From DATELY01 sp035276085 (lineage in GTDB: Bacteria; Pseudomonadota; Gammaproteobacteria; Steroidobacterales; Steroidobacteraceae): a DNA stretch of 22,605 nt. Location: the NCBI GenBank assembly GCA_035276085.1, contig DATELY010000052.1, positions 1-22,605 on the forward strand. The letters run 5' to 3'. The notes beneath the pieces were generated by a model. It saw nothing but the letters and a program-made list of their open reading frames with translations, was not told the origin of the DNA and did not search any database. Positions 1 through 8,118 of this stretch are shown here, piece after piece. The position numbers and the translations under genes were made by a program. The first letter of the stretch is position 1; each line of letters starts with the position of its first letter.

Positions 1-5
1 CTATC

Positions 6-44
6 TCCCTCCCCTGCGGAGCGGGGGAGGGTTGGGGTGGGGGC
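6..44. repeat. GC-rich hairpin repeat, copy 1 (downstream of ccoG)
   Basis: CCCTCCCC (7-14) pairs with GGGGAGGG (24-31) around a 9-nt loop, followed by a G-rich tail ending GGTGGGGGC. The reverse complement matches the element at 16369-16418 with only two differences in the left 24 bases, so this is one family of dispersed intergenic repeat. It lies just after the ccoG stop codon and could act as a transcription terminator or mRNA 3' stabiliser; that role is inferred. Confidence 0.7.
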
Positions 45-73
45 ACTGGCGGCACTGGAGCCGCTGGCAGCGC

Positions 74-1456
74 TCATTTCACTGGCCCCAGAAACCGCGC
101 CTTCGCTTCCGACTGAATGCCCGATCCGTCCACCGCCCTGGCGACGATCTCGATTTTGCGGCTTCCGGAAACCGTACCCGTCGGCACACGGATTCGAACG
201 GCCGTGCTCGTCACCGAGCCGGCAGCCAGATGGATGATGTCTGCATCGGCTTCGAGCTCATAGTGCTCCAGCTCCTCGACCTCGAATCGAACGTCGTGCG
301 CCTGGCCATCCTTGTTCACGAGGCGGACGGTGTACACGTTCTCGATACGATCATCGGCAACCGTGCGATACAGGGCGTTACGGTCGCGCATGACATCGAT
401 GGTCACGAGCGGGCGATGCGTGGCGACATACAGAAAGGCGCTGATCAAGAGAACCAGCAAGGTGCCGTAGACCACCGTGCGCGGACGTAGCAGGCGCGTC
501 GGCTCTCCTTCGATCGCCGCCTGGGTCGTGTAGCGCACGAGCCCGCGGGGATAATTCACGCGGTCCATCACGCCGTCGCAGGCGTCGATGCAGGCGGCAC
601 AGGCGATGCACTCGAGCTGCAGGCCGTTGCGAATATCGATGCCCGTGGGGCACACCTGCACGCACATCGTGCAATCGAGACAGTCGCCGAGCCCCAGCGT
701 CTTCGGCTGCTCGCCGCGCCTGCGTGCGCCACGCGGTTCGCCACGAGCGGCGTCATAGGTGATGACCAGGGAATGCTGGTCGAACATCGCGCTCTGGAAA
801 CGCGCGTACGGGCACATGTACTTGCAGACCTGCTCGCGCATGTGGCCGGCGTTGCCGTAGGTCGCGAAGCTGTGGAACAGGACCCAGAATGTCTCCCACG
901 TACCCAGCGAAGCGTGCGCAACTTCGTCCGTCAGTGCGTCGATGGGAGTGAAGTAGCCGACGAAAGTGAAGCCGGTGTACAGCGCAAAGGTCACCCACAA
1001 CAGCTGCTTCGAGCCCTTCCGTGCGAGCTTGTCTGCATCCCAACGACGTTGGTCCAGCTTTTGACGCTGCATCCGGTCGCCTTCCGTGAAGCGCTCGATC
1101 CACACGAAGGTCTTCGTCCAGACGCTTTGCGGGCAGGCATAGCCGCACCACAGCCGACCGCCCAGTGCAGTGAAGAAGAACAGCGCGAGTGCCGCAATGA
1201 TGAGCAGCCAACTCAGCAGATAGAAATCCTGCGGAAAGAAGGTCAAGCCGAAGAGGTAGAACTTGCGCGCTGGCAGATCGAAGAGCACCGCCTGTCGAGC
1301 GTCCCACCGCACCCAGGGCAGCGCGTAATAAAGACCCAGCAGCGCGAATACTGCGACGACACGCAGGCGATGGAAGCGCCCGCTGACCGCACGTGCATAG
1401 ACTTTCTGATGGGCCGCATAGAGCGGTCCATCCTTCACGTCTTCGGCAGCGCTCAT
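74..1456 (-). CDS. ccoG: Cytochrome c oxidase accessory protein CcoG (FixG/RdxA family)
   Basis: A membrane iron-sulfur protein of 460 aa that helps supply copper to the cbb3 oxidase; members of this family are reported to act as Cu(II) reductases. Membrane helices are visible near residues 32-50, 75-97, 152-170 and 328-346. A bacterial ferredoxin-like domain follows the third helix with eight cysteines in two clusters, C259/C262/C265/C269 and C283/C286/C289/C293. Further cysteines lie in WCGYACPQ and CKYMCPY, and the C-terminal 110 residues form the Ig-like FixG domain. The ATG at 1456 is preferred over an upstream in-frame start because it overlaps the stop of the preceding gene in an ATGA junction and begins at the conserved part. 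It is the last cco gene in the window. Confidence 0.95.
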   Translation of the reverse strand: MSAAEDVKDGPLYAAHQKVYARAVSGRFHRLRVVAVFALLGLYYALPWVRWDARQAVLFDLPARKFYLFGLTFFPQDFYLLSWLLIIAALALFFFTALGGRLWCGYACPQSVWTKTFVWIERFTEGDRMQRQKLDQRRWDADKLARKGSKQLLWVTFALYTGFTFVGYFTPIDALTDEVAHASLGTWETFWVLFHSFATYGNAGHMREQVCKYMCPYARFQSAMFDQHSLVITYDAARGEPRGARRRGEQPKTLGLGDCLDCTMCVQVCPTGIDIRNGLQLECIACAACIDACDGVMDRVNYPRGLVRYTTQAAIEGEPTRLLRPRTVVYGTLLVLLISAFLYVATHRPLVTIDVMRDRNALYRTVADDRIENVYTVRLVNKDGQAHDVRFEVEELEHYELEADADIIHLAAGSVTSTAVRIRVPTGTVSGSRKIEIVARAVDGSGIQSEAKARFLGPVK

Positions 1457-1758
1457 GGCTCGTCCCGATGCGTCGGTCTGGTTTCGAGCAGGTACGCCGT
1501 CAGCACGCCGGCGACGCTGGCGACGAACCAGAAAAAGAAAAAGCCCAACGCATAGCCCGTCATGCGATCGCGGAGCCACTTCGGCGGGTGCAAGTCATCG
1601 GCCAGCAGCACGGGATCGAACAGGGCAAAGAACACGAACGTGGCAAGACACGCCGCGAGAAAGGCCGACCATCCCACTGCCGCGATCTCCTGGGCGCGAA
1701 GCGACCATGGATGTGGATCCGTGGGCGCATGTTGGTGGGGGGCGACGTTCATGGTCAT
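1453..1758 (-). CDS. Small two-helix membrane protein in the cbb3 operon
   Basis: I do not recognise this 101-aa protein. It has a hydrophilic His/Pro-rich N-terminus (residues 1-20) and two hydrophobic segments, about residues 27-50 and 67-90. The helices are joined by a short loop with the sequence LLADDLHPPKWLRDR, and no heme- or metal-binding motif is visible. Its start overlaps the ccoP stop and its stop overlaps the ccoG start, each by 4 nt, so it is almost certainly translated with the oxidase. Its position between ccoP and ccoG is where many operons carry other small accessory genes; FixH usually comes after ccoG and looks different. A role as an assembly factor or small oxidase subunit is inference only. 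Confidence 0.85.
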   Translation of the reverse strand: MTMNVAPHQHAPTDPHPWSLRAQEIAAVGWSAFLAACLATFVFFALFDPVLLADDLHPPKWLRDRMTGYALGFFFFWFVASVAGVLTAYLLETRPTHRDEP

Positions 1759-2741
1759 GTCGCCGGTCGAGCGGGAGCGGCGGCATCATTCACGGTCGGC
1801 ACGCGAGCGAACGCTCTGGGAAGCGCCTTTCCGCTACCGAACTCATCGCCCAGACTCAGCACGTACGCCGCGAGCAAGCGCACGCGCGTTTCACCCAATG
1901 CCTGAAGATGCGCCGGCATCTCGTTCTCGCGTCCCTGCGCGATCGTTTCCTTGATGGTGTCGAAGTCACCACCGTAGAGCCACACGTTGTCCGCGAGATT
2001 GGGCGCGCCGAGCAGCGGATTGCCTTTCGCGTCGGAACCATGGCATCCGGCGCACATGGTCGCAAAGTGCTGCTTGCCCGCAGCGATCCAGTCCGCCGGT
2101 GCCTGACGATGGCTCAAGCTGAAGATGTACGAAGCCACCTCTTCAACACCCTGCTGGCCGAGCACCTGACCCCAGGCGGGCATCACGCCGTGACGGCCTT
2201 CCGCGATCGTTGCGTAGACTGCGTCGGCAGCATTCCCCCAGAGCCAATCGCCATCGGCCAGATTCGGAAAACCCTTGGCACCTCGGGCGTCGGAGCCATG
2301 ACACGTCGAGCAGTTCTGACCGAAGAGGTTCTTCGCCGCGCTCATCGCGGCCGCATCCTGCGTCAGCTCTTCGAGGCTCTTGTCTTTCAAGCTTGCGAGA
2401 CGCTGTTCGAGTTTGGCGCGCTGGACGCTCATCTGCGCCTCGTAGGCGCCCACCTGCGTCCAGCCGCGCGTGCCGCCGAAATTTCCAAGGCCCGGATACA
2501 AGACGAGGTACAGCACACCGAACACGACGGTGACGATGAACAATCCCAACCACCAGCGTGGCAGCGGATTGTTGAACTCTTCCAGATCCTCATCCCACAC
2601 GTGACCGGTTGTCTCCGTTCCATCCGTCGCGGTCCTGGCATCGGGTGCTCGATGGCGGCCCGTCCACCACAGGAGCCACAAACACGCACCGATGTTGACG
2701 AGCGTGAACGTGACGATGAAGAGACTGAGCTGTGGGCTCAT
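1755..2741 (-). CDS. ccoP: cbb3-type cytochrome c oxidase, diheme subunit III (CcoP)
   Basis: The diheme c-type subunit of the cbb3 oxidase (328 aa), which receives electrons from periplasmic cytochromes. Two N-terminal membrane helices are seen (residues 5-26 and 64-84), with the family motif NNPLPRWW between them. The periplasmic part carries two heme c sites, CSTCH (144-148) and CAGCH (230-234). Each has a downstream Met ligand, in GVMPAW (M187) and NEMPAH (M275). The long N-terminal form with two helices is one of the two known CcoP types. The start overlaps the ccoQ stop by 4 nt. The C-terminus after residue 303 is a Pro/Ala-rich tail. Confidence 0.97.
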   Translation of the reverse strand: MSPQLSLFIVTFTLVNIGACLWLLWWTGRHRAPDARTATDGTETTGHVWDEDLEEFNNPLPRWWLGLFIVTVVFGVLYLVLYPGLGNFGGTRGWTQVGAYEAQMSVQRAKLEQRLASLKDKSLEELTQDAAAMSAAKNLFGQNCSTCHGSDARGAKGFPNLADGDWLWGNAADAVYATIAEGRHGVMPAWGQVLGQQGVEEVASYIFSLSHRQAPADWIAAGKQHFATMCAGCHGSDAKGNPLLGAPNLADNVWLYGGDFDTIKETIAQGRENEMPAHLQALGETRVRLLAAYVLSLGDEFGSGKALPRAFARVPTVNDAAAPARPAT

Positions 2742-2905
2742 GATGCCTGCACCGAGCCGGACGTGTTCTCGACGTCTTGCAACGGCAACTGCGCCGCCGC
2801 ATCGAAATCCGTTCTACGCTTGCTGCTCCAGGCCCAGATCCACAGGGCGATGAACGAGCAGAACAACGCGAGCGTGATCAGCCCGCGAATCAAACCGATG
2901 CTCAT
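2738..2905 (-). CDS. ccoQ: cbb3-type oxidase small subunit CcoQ
   Basis: A 55-aa single-helix protein beginning MSIGLIRGLITLALFCSF and continuing with a short polar tail (SSKRRTDFDAAA). CcoQ/FixQ proteins are small helices that stabilise the cbb3 complex and the interaction of CcoP with the core. The position between ccoO and ccoP, the size, and 4-nt ATGA overlaps at both ends support the call. A longer in-frame reading frame extends upstream but overlaps ccoO; the start at 2905 fits the family. Confidence 0.93.
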   Translation of the reverse strand: MSIGLIRGLITLALFCSFIALWIWAWSSKRRTDFDAAAQLPLQDVENTSGSVQAS

Positions 2906-3525
2906 GGTTGTCCCTTGGCGGCACCGCTGCCACCGTTGAACTTGAGTGCTTGCAGATACGCGATGAGCGCATCCATTTCCGTACGGTCTTGCACGGCGGC
3001 CGGCGCTGCCGCGAGCTGCGCTTCCGTGTAGGGCACGCCGATCGCCTGCAGCGCCCGCATCTTTCGCTGCGTGAGCGCGCCGTCGATCTTTTGTTCCGCA
3101 AGCCACGGGAAGCCCGGCATGTTCGACTCGGGGACTACATCCCGTGGACTCATCAGATGTACCCGATGCCACTCATTCGAGTACCGGCCACCCACGCGCG
3201 CGAGATCGGGCCCCGTACGCTTGGAGCCGAACTGGAATGGGTGGTCATAGACCGCTTCGCCGGCGACGGAGTAGTGACCATAGCGTTCCGTCTCAGCCGG
3301 CAAAGGCCGCACCATCTGTGAATGACAGCCGTAGCAACCTTCCCGGACGTACACATCGCGCCCTTCGAGCGCGAGCGGCTCATAAGGCTTCACCCCGGGC
3401 GCGGGCTCGATGACGGAATGCTGCATCGTCAGCGGCACGATCTCGACGAGCCCGCCGATGCTGATGACCGCAGCGATCAGCGCTCCGAACAGACCGATCT
3501 TCTTTTCGAGGAGTTCGTGGGACAT
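2902..3525 (-). CDS. ccoO: cbb3-type cytochrome c oxidase subunit II (CcoO)
   Basis: The monoheme subunit of the cbb3 oxidase (207 aa). One N-terminal anchor helix (about residues 10-31) is followed by a periplasmic cytochrome c domain. The heme site is CYGCH (64-68) in the family context YVREGCYGCHSQMVRP, and the probable Met ligand is M136 in NMPGFPW. The bases just before the ATG read GCCTTCCT, which is not a Shine-Dalgarno sequence. The intercistronic hairpin element lies immediately upstream, so translation may depend on an unusual leader. It sits 126 bp after ccoN and overlaps ccoQ by 4 nt. Confidence 0.97.
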   Translation of the reverse strand: MSHELLEKKIGLFGALIAAVISIGGLVEIVPLTMQHSVIEPAPGVKPYEPLALEGRDVYVREGCYGCHSQMVRPLPAETERYGHYSVAGEAVYDHPFQFGSKRTGPDLARVGGRYSNEWHRVHLMSPRDVVPESNMPGFPWLAEQKIDGALTQRKMRALQAIGVPYTEAQLAAAPAAVQDRTEMDALIAYLQALKFNGGSGAAKGQP

Positions 3526-3530
3526 AGGAA

Positions 3531-3640
3531 GGCTACGGGCTTACAGGCTACGGCCAACGGCCAGAAGGAAGACGGAAGTGAACGAATGCTGCAGCTCTGG
3601 CCGTAGCCTGTTGGCTGTAGCCCGTTGGCCGCTCTGGCCG
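3531..3640. repeat. Degenerate heptamer-type inverted repeat between ccoN and ccoO
   Basis: Most of the 126-bp ccoN-ccoO gap is built from variants of GGCTACG, GGCCAAC and GGCCAGA. A perfect 12-bp inverted repeat, AGGCTACGGCCA (3545-3556) with TGGCCGTAGCCT (3598-3609), encloses a 41-nt loop, and further related words lie outside it on both sides. It would form a hairpin in the cco mRNA and could set the ccoN to ccoO ratio. The heptamer style resembles the element at 15071-15147. Confidence 0.7.
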
Positions 3641-3651
3641 TTGATCGCCGC

Positions 3652-5088
3652 TCATGCCGGCGACACCGCTGCAGCGACCGTCGCCGCTTTCGGCATGCGC
3701 ACCGTCCGCCAGACGTTGTAGCCCATGATCAGCATCCCGGTGAGGAACAGCAGACCGCCGACGAGACGCATGGCGTAGTACGGGTAGGTGGCCTTCAGTG
3801 CTTCGACGAAGGTGTAGGTCAACGTGCCGTCGGCATTGATGGCGCGCCACATGAGTCCCTGCATCACGCCGGCGATCCACATCGAGACGACGTACAACAC
3901 GATGCCCACCGTCGCAATCCAGAAGTGCGCGTCCATCAGCTTCGTGCTGTACATCTCCCGCGCGCCCACCAACTTCGGAATCAGCGCATAGATGCAGCCC
4001 ACCGTGATGAAGGCAACCCAGCCGAGTGCCCCGGAGTGCACGTGGCCGATGGTCCAGTCGGTGTAGTGCGAGAGCGCATTGACCGTCTTGATCGACATCA
4101 TGGGGCCTTCGAATGTCGACATGCCGTAGAACGACAGCGACACCACGAAGAACTTGAGAATGGGATCGGTGCGCAGTTTGTGCCACGCACCCGAGAGCGT
4201 CATCAGTCCATTGATCATGCCGCCCCAGGACGGCGCGAGCAGAATCAACGAGAACACCATGCCGAGCGACTGCGCCCAATCCGGCAGCGAGGTGTAATGC
4301 AGATGGTGTGGCCCCGCCCACATGTAGATCGAGATCAACGCCCAGAAGTGCACGATCGACAGACGATAGGAATAGATCGGCCGCCCCGCTTGCTTCGGCA
4401 CGAAGTAGTACATCATGCCGAGGAAGCCAGCCGTCAAGAAGAAGCCGACCGCATTGTGGCCGTACCACCATTGCACCATCGCATCCACGACACCCGCGTA
4501 GACGACGTACGACTTCGTCGGCGAGACCGGAATGGCGATGTTGTTGACGATGTGCAGAACGGCGATCGTGATGATGTAGGCGGCGAAGAACCAGTTGGCG
4601 ACGTAGATGTGTTTGACGGCGCGCCGCGCGAGCGTGCCGAAGAACACCACGGCGTACGCAACCCACACGATCGCGATCAGCAGGTCGATGGGCCATTCGA
4701 GCTCGGCGTATTCCTTGCTCTGCGTGATGCCGAGCGGCAACGTGATCGCGGCTGCGACGATGACGGCTTGCCAACCCCAGAACGTGAAGGCGGCAAGCCG
4801 ATCGGAGAAAAGCCGCGCGTGGCACGTGCGCTGCACGATGTAATAGGACGTCGCGAACAGCGCGGAACCGCCGAAAGCAAAGATCACGGCATTCGTGTGC
4901 AGCGGACGCAGGCGGCTGTACGTGAGATACGGCACGTCGAAGTTCAGCACGGGGAAGAGCAACTGCGCCGCGAGCAACACGCCGACGGCCATGCCCACGA
5001 TGCCCCATACGACGGTGGCGATGGCGAACTGTCGCACGACCGTGTCGTTGTATTTCACGATGGGTGCGCTATGCGGCGACTCGGACAT
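3652..5088 (-). CDS. ccoN: cbb3-type cytochrome c oxidase catalytic subunit I (CcoN)
   Basis: The catalytic heme-copper subunit (478 aa) that reduces oxygen at the low-spin heme b / heme b3-CuB centres, with about twelve membrane helices. Probable metal ligands are visible: H64 (RPLHTNAVIF), H211 (WWYGHNAVGF), the H261-H262 pair (AGPHHLHY), and H349/H351 (IGHVHSGALGW). Y255 in SIYMWAGPHH fits the helix VII tyrosine that is cross-linked to a CuB histidine in this family. It is the first gene of the minus-strand cco operon. Its upstream region is shared with a divergent Rieske oxygenase gene; I did not find a convincing FNR/Anr box there. Confidence 0.98.
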   Translation of the reverse strand: MSESPHSAPIVKYNDTVVRQFAIATVVWGIVGMAVGVLLAAQLLFPVLNFDVPYLTYSRLRPLHTNAVIFAFGGSALFATSYYIVQRTCHARLFSDRLAAFTFWGWQAVIVAAAITLPLGITQSKEYAELEWPIDLLIAIVWVAYAVVFFGTLARRAVKHIYVANWFFAAYIITIAVLHIVNNIAIPVSPTKSYVVYAGVVDAMVQWWYGHNAVGFFLTAGFLGMMYYFVPKQAGRPIYSYRLSIVHFWALISIYMWAGPHHLHYTSLPDWAQSLGMVFSLILLAPSWGGMINGLMTLSGAWHKLRTDPILKFFVVSLSFYGMSTFEGPMMSIKTVNALSHYTDWTIGHVHSGALGWVAFITVGCIYALIPKLVGAREMYSTKLMDAHFWIATVGIVLYVVSMWIAGVMQGLMWRAINADGTLTYTFVEALKATYPYYAMRLVGGLLFLTGMLIMGYNVWRTVRMPKAATVAAAVSPA

Positions 5089-5480
5089 CTCGGGCCTCGG
5101 TGGCTGTCACACAGTGCCGCCGTTCGGCAGCAACGTGAACATACCTGCACTCACACAGTCGCCAACTAAGGGGATATTCGAAAAAAAATGGATTGCCCCG
5201 CACTGCCGATGTACCTGCGCGGCGGAATGCGCGGATGGGCTGCAGAGTTGAGCGCCCATCCGCTGCATCTTTCAGGTAATGACTGACGCTGGCGTGCGAG
5301 CGATCGTCAAATCGATGCAACCCTCTTCAGCCAGGCGAGATTGCGCCAACCTGCGTCAGCACAGGTGAGTCGCCGCGCCATGAGCTCATACGGGGAATTC
5401 GATAATCCATAGTCCATTCCCCGCACTCCCCTGCCGCCTGGCCTTGTCGCATTCTGCCCGCATCCGCCAGCGCGACATTG
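5089..5480. promoter_or_regulatory. Divergent intergenic region between ccoN and the Rieske oxygenase gene
   Basis: 392 bp with no credible gene. It must hold the promoters of both flanking genes. The only strong structure is an inverted repeat, GCGGATGGGC (5231-5240) with GCCCATCCGC (5254-5263), extended by ATGC/GCAT after a one-base bulge. An A-run of eight lies at about 5181-5188. GATAAT at 5401-5406 could be a -10 box for the plus-strand gene, but no matching -35 is clear. No FNR-type TTGAT-N4-ATCAA site was found. Confidence 0.5.
5227..5268. repeat. Hairpin-forming inverted repeat in the ccoN/Rieske intergenic region
   Basis: A 10-bp perfect stem GCGGATGGGC/GCCCATCCGC with a 13-nt spacer, extended by 4 bp (ATGC/GCAT) beyond a single unpaired T. 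No T-run follows directly on either strand, so it is a poor intrinsic terminator. It could be an operator, an mRNA leader structure of ccoN, or a repeat remnant. Confidence 0.5.
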
Positions 5481-6896
5481 ATGCCGGAGAGCACCGTGGG
5501 CAAAGTGCAAGATGAGTTCGATGTGTTCCAGCGCGGGTTCGGCACGGACGTGTCGCCGAACTGGCGCGATCTCGCGCGTGCGGACAGCAAGACCGTGCCC
5601 GAATTCCTCACCCACGAAAGCTCGCCCAACATGGGATCGGCAAAGATCCCGCCTGAGCGCTACACCTCACACGAATTCCATCGGCAGGAAGTGGAGAAGC
5701 TGTGGAAGCGAACATGGCAGGTCGTGGGTCGCGAAGACGAGCTGCCCGACATCGGCGACCACCTCGTGTACGAAGTCGCCGGCCTCTCCTTTCTCGTCGT
5801 ACGCACGGGAGCAACCGAGTTCAAGGCCTACTGGAACGTCTGCTTGCATCGTGGACGACGCCTGGTCGATCAGAACGGCAGCGGTGCGACGCACTTCCGT
5901 TGCGGCTATCACGCGTGGACATGGGATGTGAACGGCCAGCTCGCCTACTATCCCGGCGCCTGGGACTTTCCGGATGTGAACCCAAACAGGTACGCGCTAC
6001 GCGAAGTCCAGGTCGGCACGTGGGACGGCTTCGTCTTCATCAATCCGGACATGCAGGGAGTCTCGCTCGCCGAGCATCTGGGATCGATGCCCCGGCACTT
6101 TGCACGCTGGCCGCTCGAGAAGCGCTTCCCGCTGTGGCATGTCCGCAAGACCATCCGCGCGAACTGGAAGGTCGCGATGGAAGCCTTCCTCGAGTCCTAC
6201 CATTTGCTGCAGACGCACCCTCAAGCGCTGTCATCCGTCGCGGAGCACGGCACTCAGTACGATGTCTATGACGAAGGCCCTGCGCAGTTCAGCCGCACGA
6301 TCACGCCGACGGGCGTTCCCAGCAAGCATGCAAAGAATGGCTCTGCGATCGGTGCCATCGCCGATGTCTGGGCATTGCTCAATGCACTGCGCTCGGATCA
6401 GGCCAACACGTTGCCGCCGGACATCCACGACCGCGCTTCGATCGCCGAATGGCGCCGTCAGACAATGAAGCAGGTGACCGGTGCGGACTATTCGACTCTG
6501 TCGGACGCGGAGATGCTGGATTCCATCCAGTACTTTCTGTTTCCGAACTTCTGCCCGTGGTACGGCGAAGGCCTGCCGCTCGTCTACCAGTTCCGTCCCA
6601 ACACCGATTCGCCCGACAGCTGCTACTTCGACATCTGGATGTTGATTCGCTCGCCGGACGCAGGTGCCGCACCGCCGGCGCCGAAGCTGATCGAGTTGGG
6701 TCCGGAGGATCGATTCGAGCCGCACATCGGCGCGATGGGTCTGATCTTCGATCAGGATGATGAAAACATGCCCTTCGTGCAGATCGGCTTGAAGACATGG
6801 CCCGGCGATCCCGAGGGCATCACACTCGCGCGGTATCAGGAGAGCCGCATCCGCCACTATCACCAGGCGTTGATGAAGGTGCTGTCGCGGCCGTGA
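5481..6896 (+). CDS. Rieske [2Fe-2S] aromatic ring-hydroxylating oxygenase, alpha subunit
   Basis: A 471-aa non-heme iron oxygenase of the ring-hydroxylating dioxygenase alpha-subunit family. The Rieske ligands are complete: C121-x-H123, 17 residues, C141-x2-H144. The catalytic domain has the mononuclear-iron histidines H241 and H246 in ESYHLLQTH. The N-terminal stretch with TVPEFLTHESS before IPPERYTS is typical of a clade acting on varied small molecules; the substrate cannot be read from the sequence. No ferredoxin, reductase or beta subunit lies nearby, so electrons must come from genes elsewhere. The ATG at 5481 lacks a good Shine-Dalgarno sequence. A later start at M51 would still keep both domains but would lose conserved-looking residues. 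Confidence 0.93.
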   Translation: MPESTVGKVQDEFDVFQRGFGTDVSPNWRDLARADSKTVPEFLTHESSPNMGSAKIPPERYTSHEFHRQEVEKLWKRTWQVVGREDELPDIGDHLVYEVAGLSFLVVRTGATEFKAYWNVCLHRGRRLVDQNGSGATHFRCGYHAWTWDVNGQLAYYPGAWDFPDVNPNRYALREVQVGTWDGFVFINPDMQGVSLAEHLGSMPRHFARWPLEKRFPLWHVRKTIRANWKVAMEAFLESYHLLQTHPQALSSVAEHGTQYDVYDEGPAQFSRTITPTGVPSKHAKNGSAIGAIADVWALLNALRSDQANTLPPDIHDRASIAEWRRQTMKQVTGADYSTLSDAEMLDSIQYFLFPNFCPWYGEGLPLVYQFRPNTDSPDSCYFDIWMLIRSPDAGAAPPAPKLIELGPEDRFEPHIGAMGLIFDQDDENMPFVQIGLKTWPGDPEGITLARYQESRIRHYHQALMKVLSRP

Positions 6897-6918
6897 TGGC
6901 GTCGATGCTGCAACGAGA

Positions 6919-7692
6919 TCACAGACTCAGCTCGATCCACGCGGGCGCGTGATCGCTGGCTTTCTCCCAGCCACGAACGTCTCGATCCACACCCGCGCGC
7001 TCGAGGCGAGCAGCCGCGCTGGCATTGAGCAGCAGATGATCGATACGCAGACCTGCATCGCGCTCGTACGCGTTGCGAAAGAAGTCCCAATAGGTGTTCA
7101 TCTGCGCATCGGGATGCAGATGGCGGATGGCGTCGGTCCATCCCTGCTGGATCAATCGTCCGTATGCTTCTCGTGTCTCGACGCGAAACAGCGCGTCATT
7201 CACCCATCGTTCGGGTTTATAGACGTCCTTCGCGGTAGGGATCACGTTGTAGTCCCCCGCCAGTACCACGGGAGTCTCGCGGCTCGCCAACTCGACGGCA
7301 TGGTCCGTGAGCCGTTGTAGCCAACGCAGTTTGTAATCGAACTTCGGGCCGGGTGCGGGATTGCCGTTGGGCAGATACAGACACCCGATCAACACACCCT
7401 TCACAGTCGCCTCGATGTAGCGACTGTGCACGTCCTCAGGATCACCCGGCAGCGCACGCCGGATCTCCACCGGCTCCTCATTGCGAGCGAGGATGGCAAC
7501 ACCGTTGTAGCTCTTCTGGCCATGCCAGATCACTCCATATCCGGCGTCCCGTATCGCGCCCTCCGGAAACCTCTCCTGTGGCGCCTTCAGCTCCTGCAGA
7601 CAGACGACATCCGGGGTCGTCTGCTGCAGCCAACGGAGCAGATTGGGAAGCCGGGCGTTGATGCTGTTGACGTTGAAGGTGGCGATGCGCAT
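6919..7692 (-). CDS. xthA: Exodeoxyribonuclease III (AP endonuclease, ExoA/XthA type)
   Basis: A 257-aa Mg-dependent DNA repair nuclease of the endonuclease/exonuclease/phosphatase fold that cuts at abasic sites and degrades 3' ends. Signature segments in order are FNVNSINARL (metal/phosphate site), CLQELK (metal-binding Glu), SYNGVAIL, LAGDYNVIP (catalytic Asp-x-Asn), RIDHLL, and the C-terminal SDHAP (catalytic His). The length is normal for the family. The start at 7692 (MRIATFNVNS) is preferred because family members begin at this point; the upstream in-frame extension is Ser-rich and atypical. It is convergent with the Rieske gene, only 22 bp away. Confidence 0.96.
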   Translation of the reverse strand: MRIATFNVNSINARLPNLLRWLQQTTPDVVCLQELKAPQERFPEGAIRDAGYGVIWHGQKSYNGVAILARNEEPVEIRRALPGDPEDVHSRYIEATVKGVLIGCLYLPNGNPAPGPKFDYKLRWLQRLTDHAVELASRETPVVLAGDYNVIPTAKDVYKPERWVNDALFRVETREAYGRLIQQGWTDAIRHLHPDAQMNTYWDFFRNAYERDAGLRIDHLLLNASAAARLERAGVDRDVRGWEKASDHAPAWIELSL

Positions 7693-7785
7693 GCGCGCTA
7701 TTGTAGCGATGAGGCTGTCGCTACTGCTCGACTCCTCCGGCATTCATCATCCTTGAGACTTCAAGGGCTTAATCTTTGTTGCGAA

Positions 7786-8118
7786 TCATCGAGTCAGCGA
7801 CTCTTCGCCCACGCCCGGCCACGGGACCGCACCCCAATACGCGCCGCAGTTCGGACAGTGGTACTCGGAAATGGCGCCTGTCTCATACATCGCGCCGACC
7901 TGCATGTCGGCACCGCACCCTTTCCAGTCGCACTTCCGGCACGTGATCTCCACGTGCCGAAACTCCTTGTAGGTCAGCCCGAGCGATTGCGACTGGCGGA
8001 CCTTGGAACGCGGCGCTTTCGGTGACGCTCCTCGTCGCCAGGCGCTGATGCCATAGCCCGACGCGACGGCGACGATCACGATGAGCCATGAGATCAGTAG
8101 AAGGCGGATTTCGCTCAT
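7786..8118 (-). CDS. Membrane-anchored zinc-ribbon protein, function unknown
   Basis: A 110-aa protein that I do not recognise as a named family. One N-terminal membrane helix (residues 5-25) is followed by a basic linker (about 27-45). The C-terminal domain has CxxC at C60/C63, an extra C68, and CxxC at C88/C91, consistent with a zinc ribbon. The start MSEIRLLL at 8118 puts the helix at the very N-terminus. It is upstream of xthA on the same strand, with a 93-bp gap. A role cannot be assigned. Confidence 0.75.
   Translation of the reverse strand: MSEIRLLLISWLIVIVAVASGYGISAWRRGASPKAPRSKVRQSQSLGLTYKEFRHVEITCRKCDWKGCGADMQVGAMYETGAISEYHCPNCGAYWGAVPWPGVGEESLTR

Noticed and set aside
1455..2939. 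Long plus-strand open frame antisense to ccoP and ccoQ
   Set aside because: A compositional shadow; ccoP on the other strand has complete heme motifs.
3625..5169. Long plus-strand open frame antisense to ccoN
   Set aside because: It is a shadow of the GC-rich ccoN gene; its His/Arg-rich translation matches no family.
5089..5480. FNR/Anr box upstream of ccoN
   Set aside because: The best candidates, such as the sequence around 5309-5322, do not match TTGAT-N4-ATCAA on both halves.
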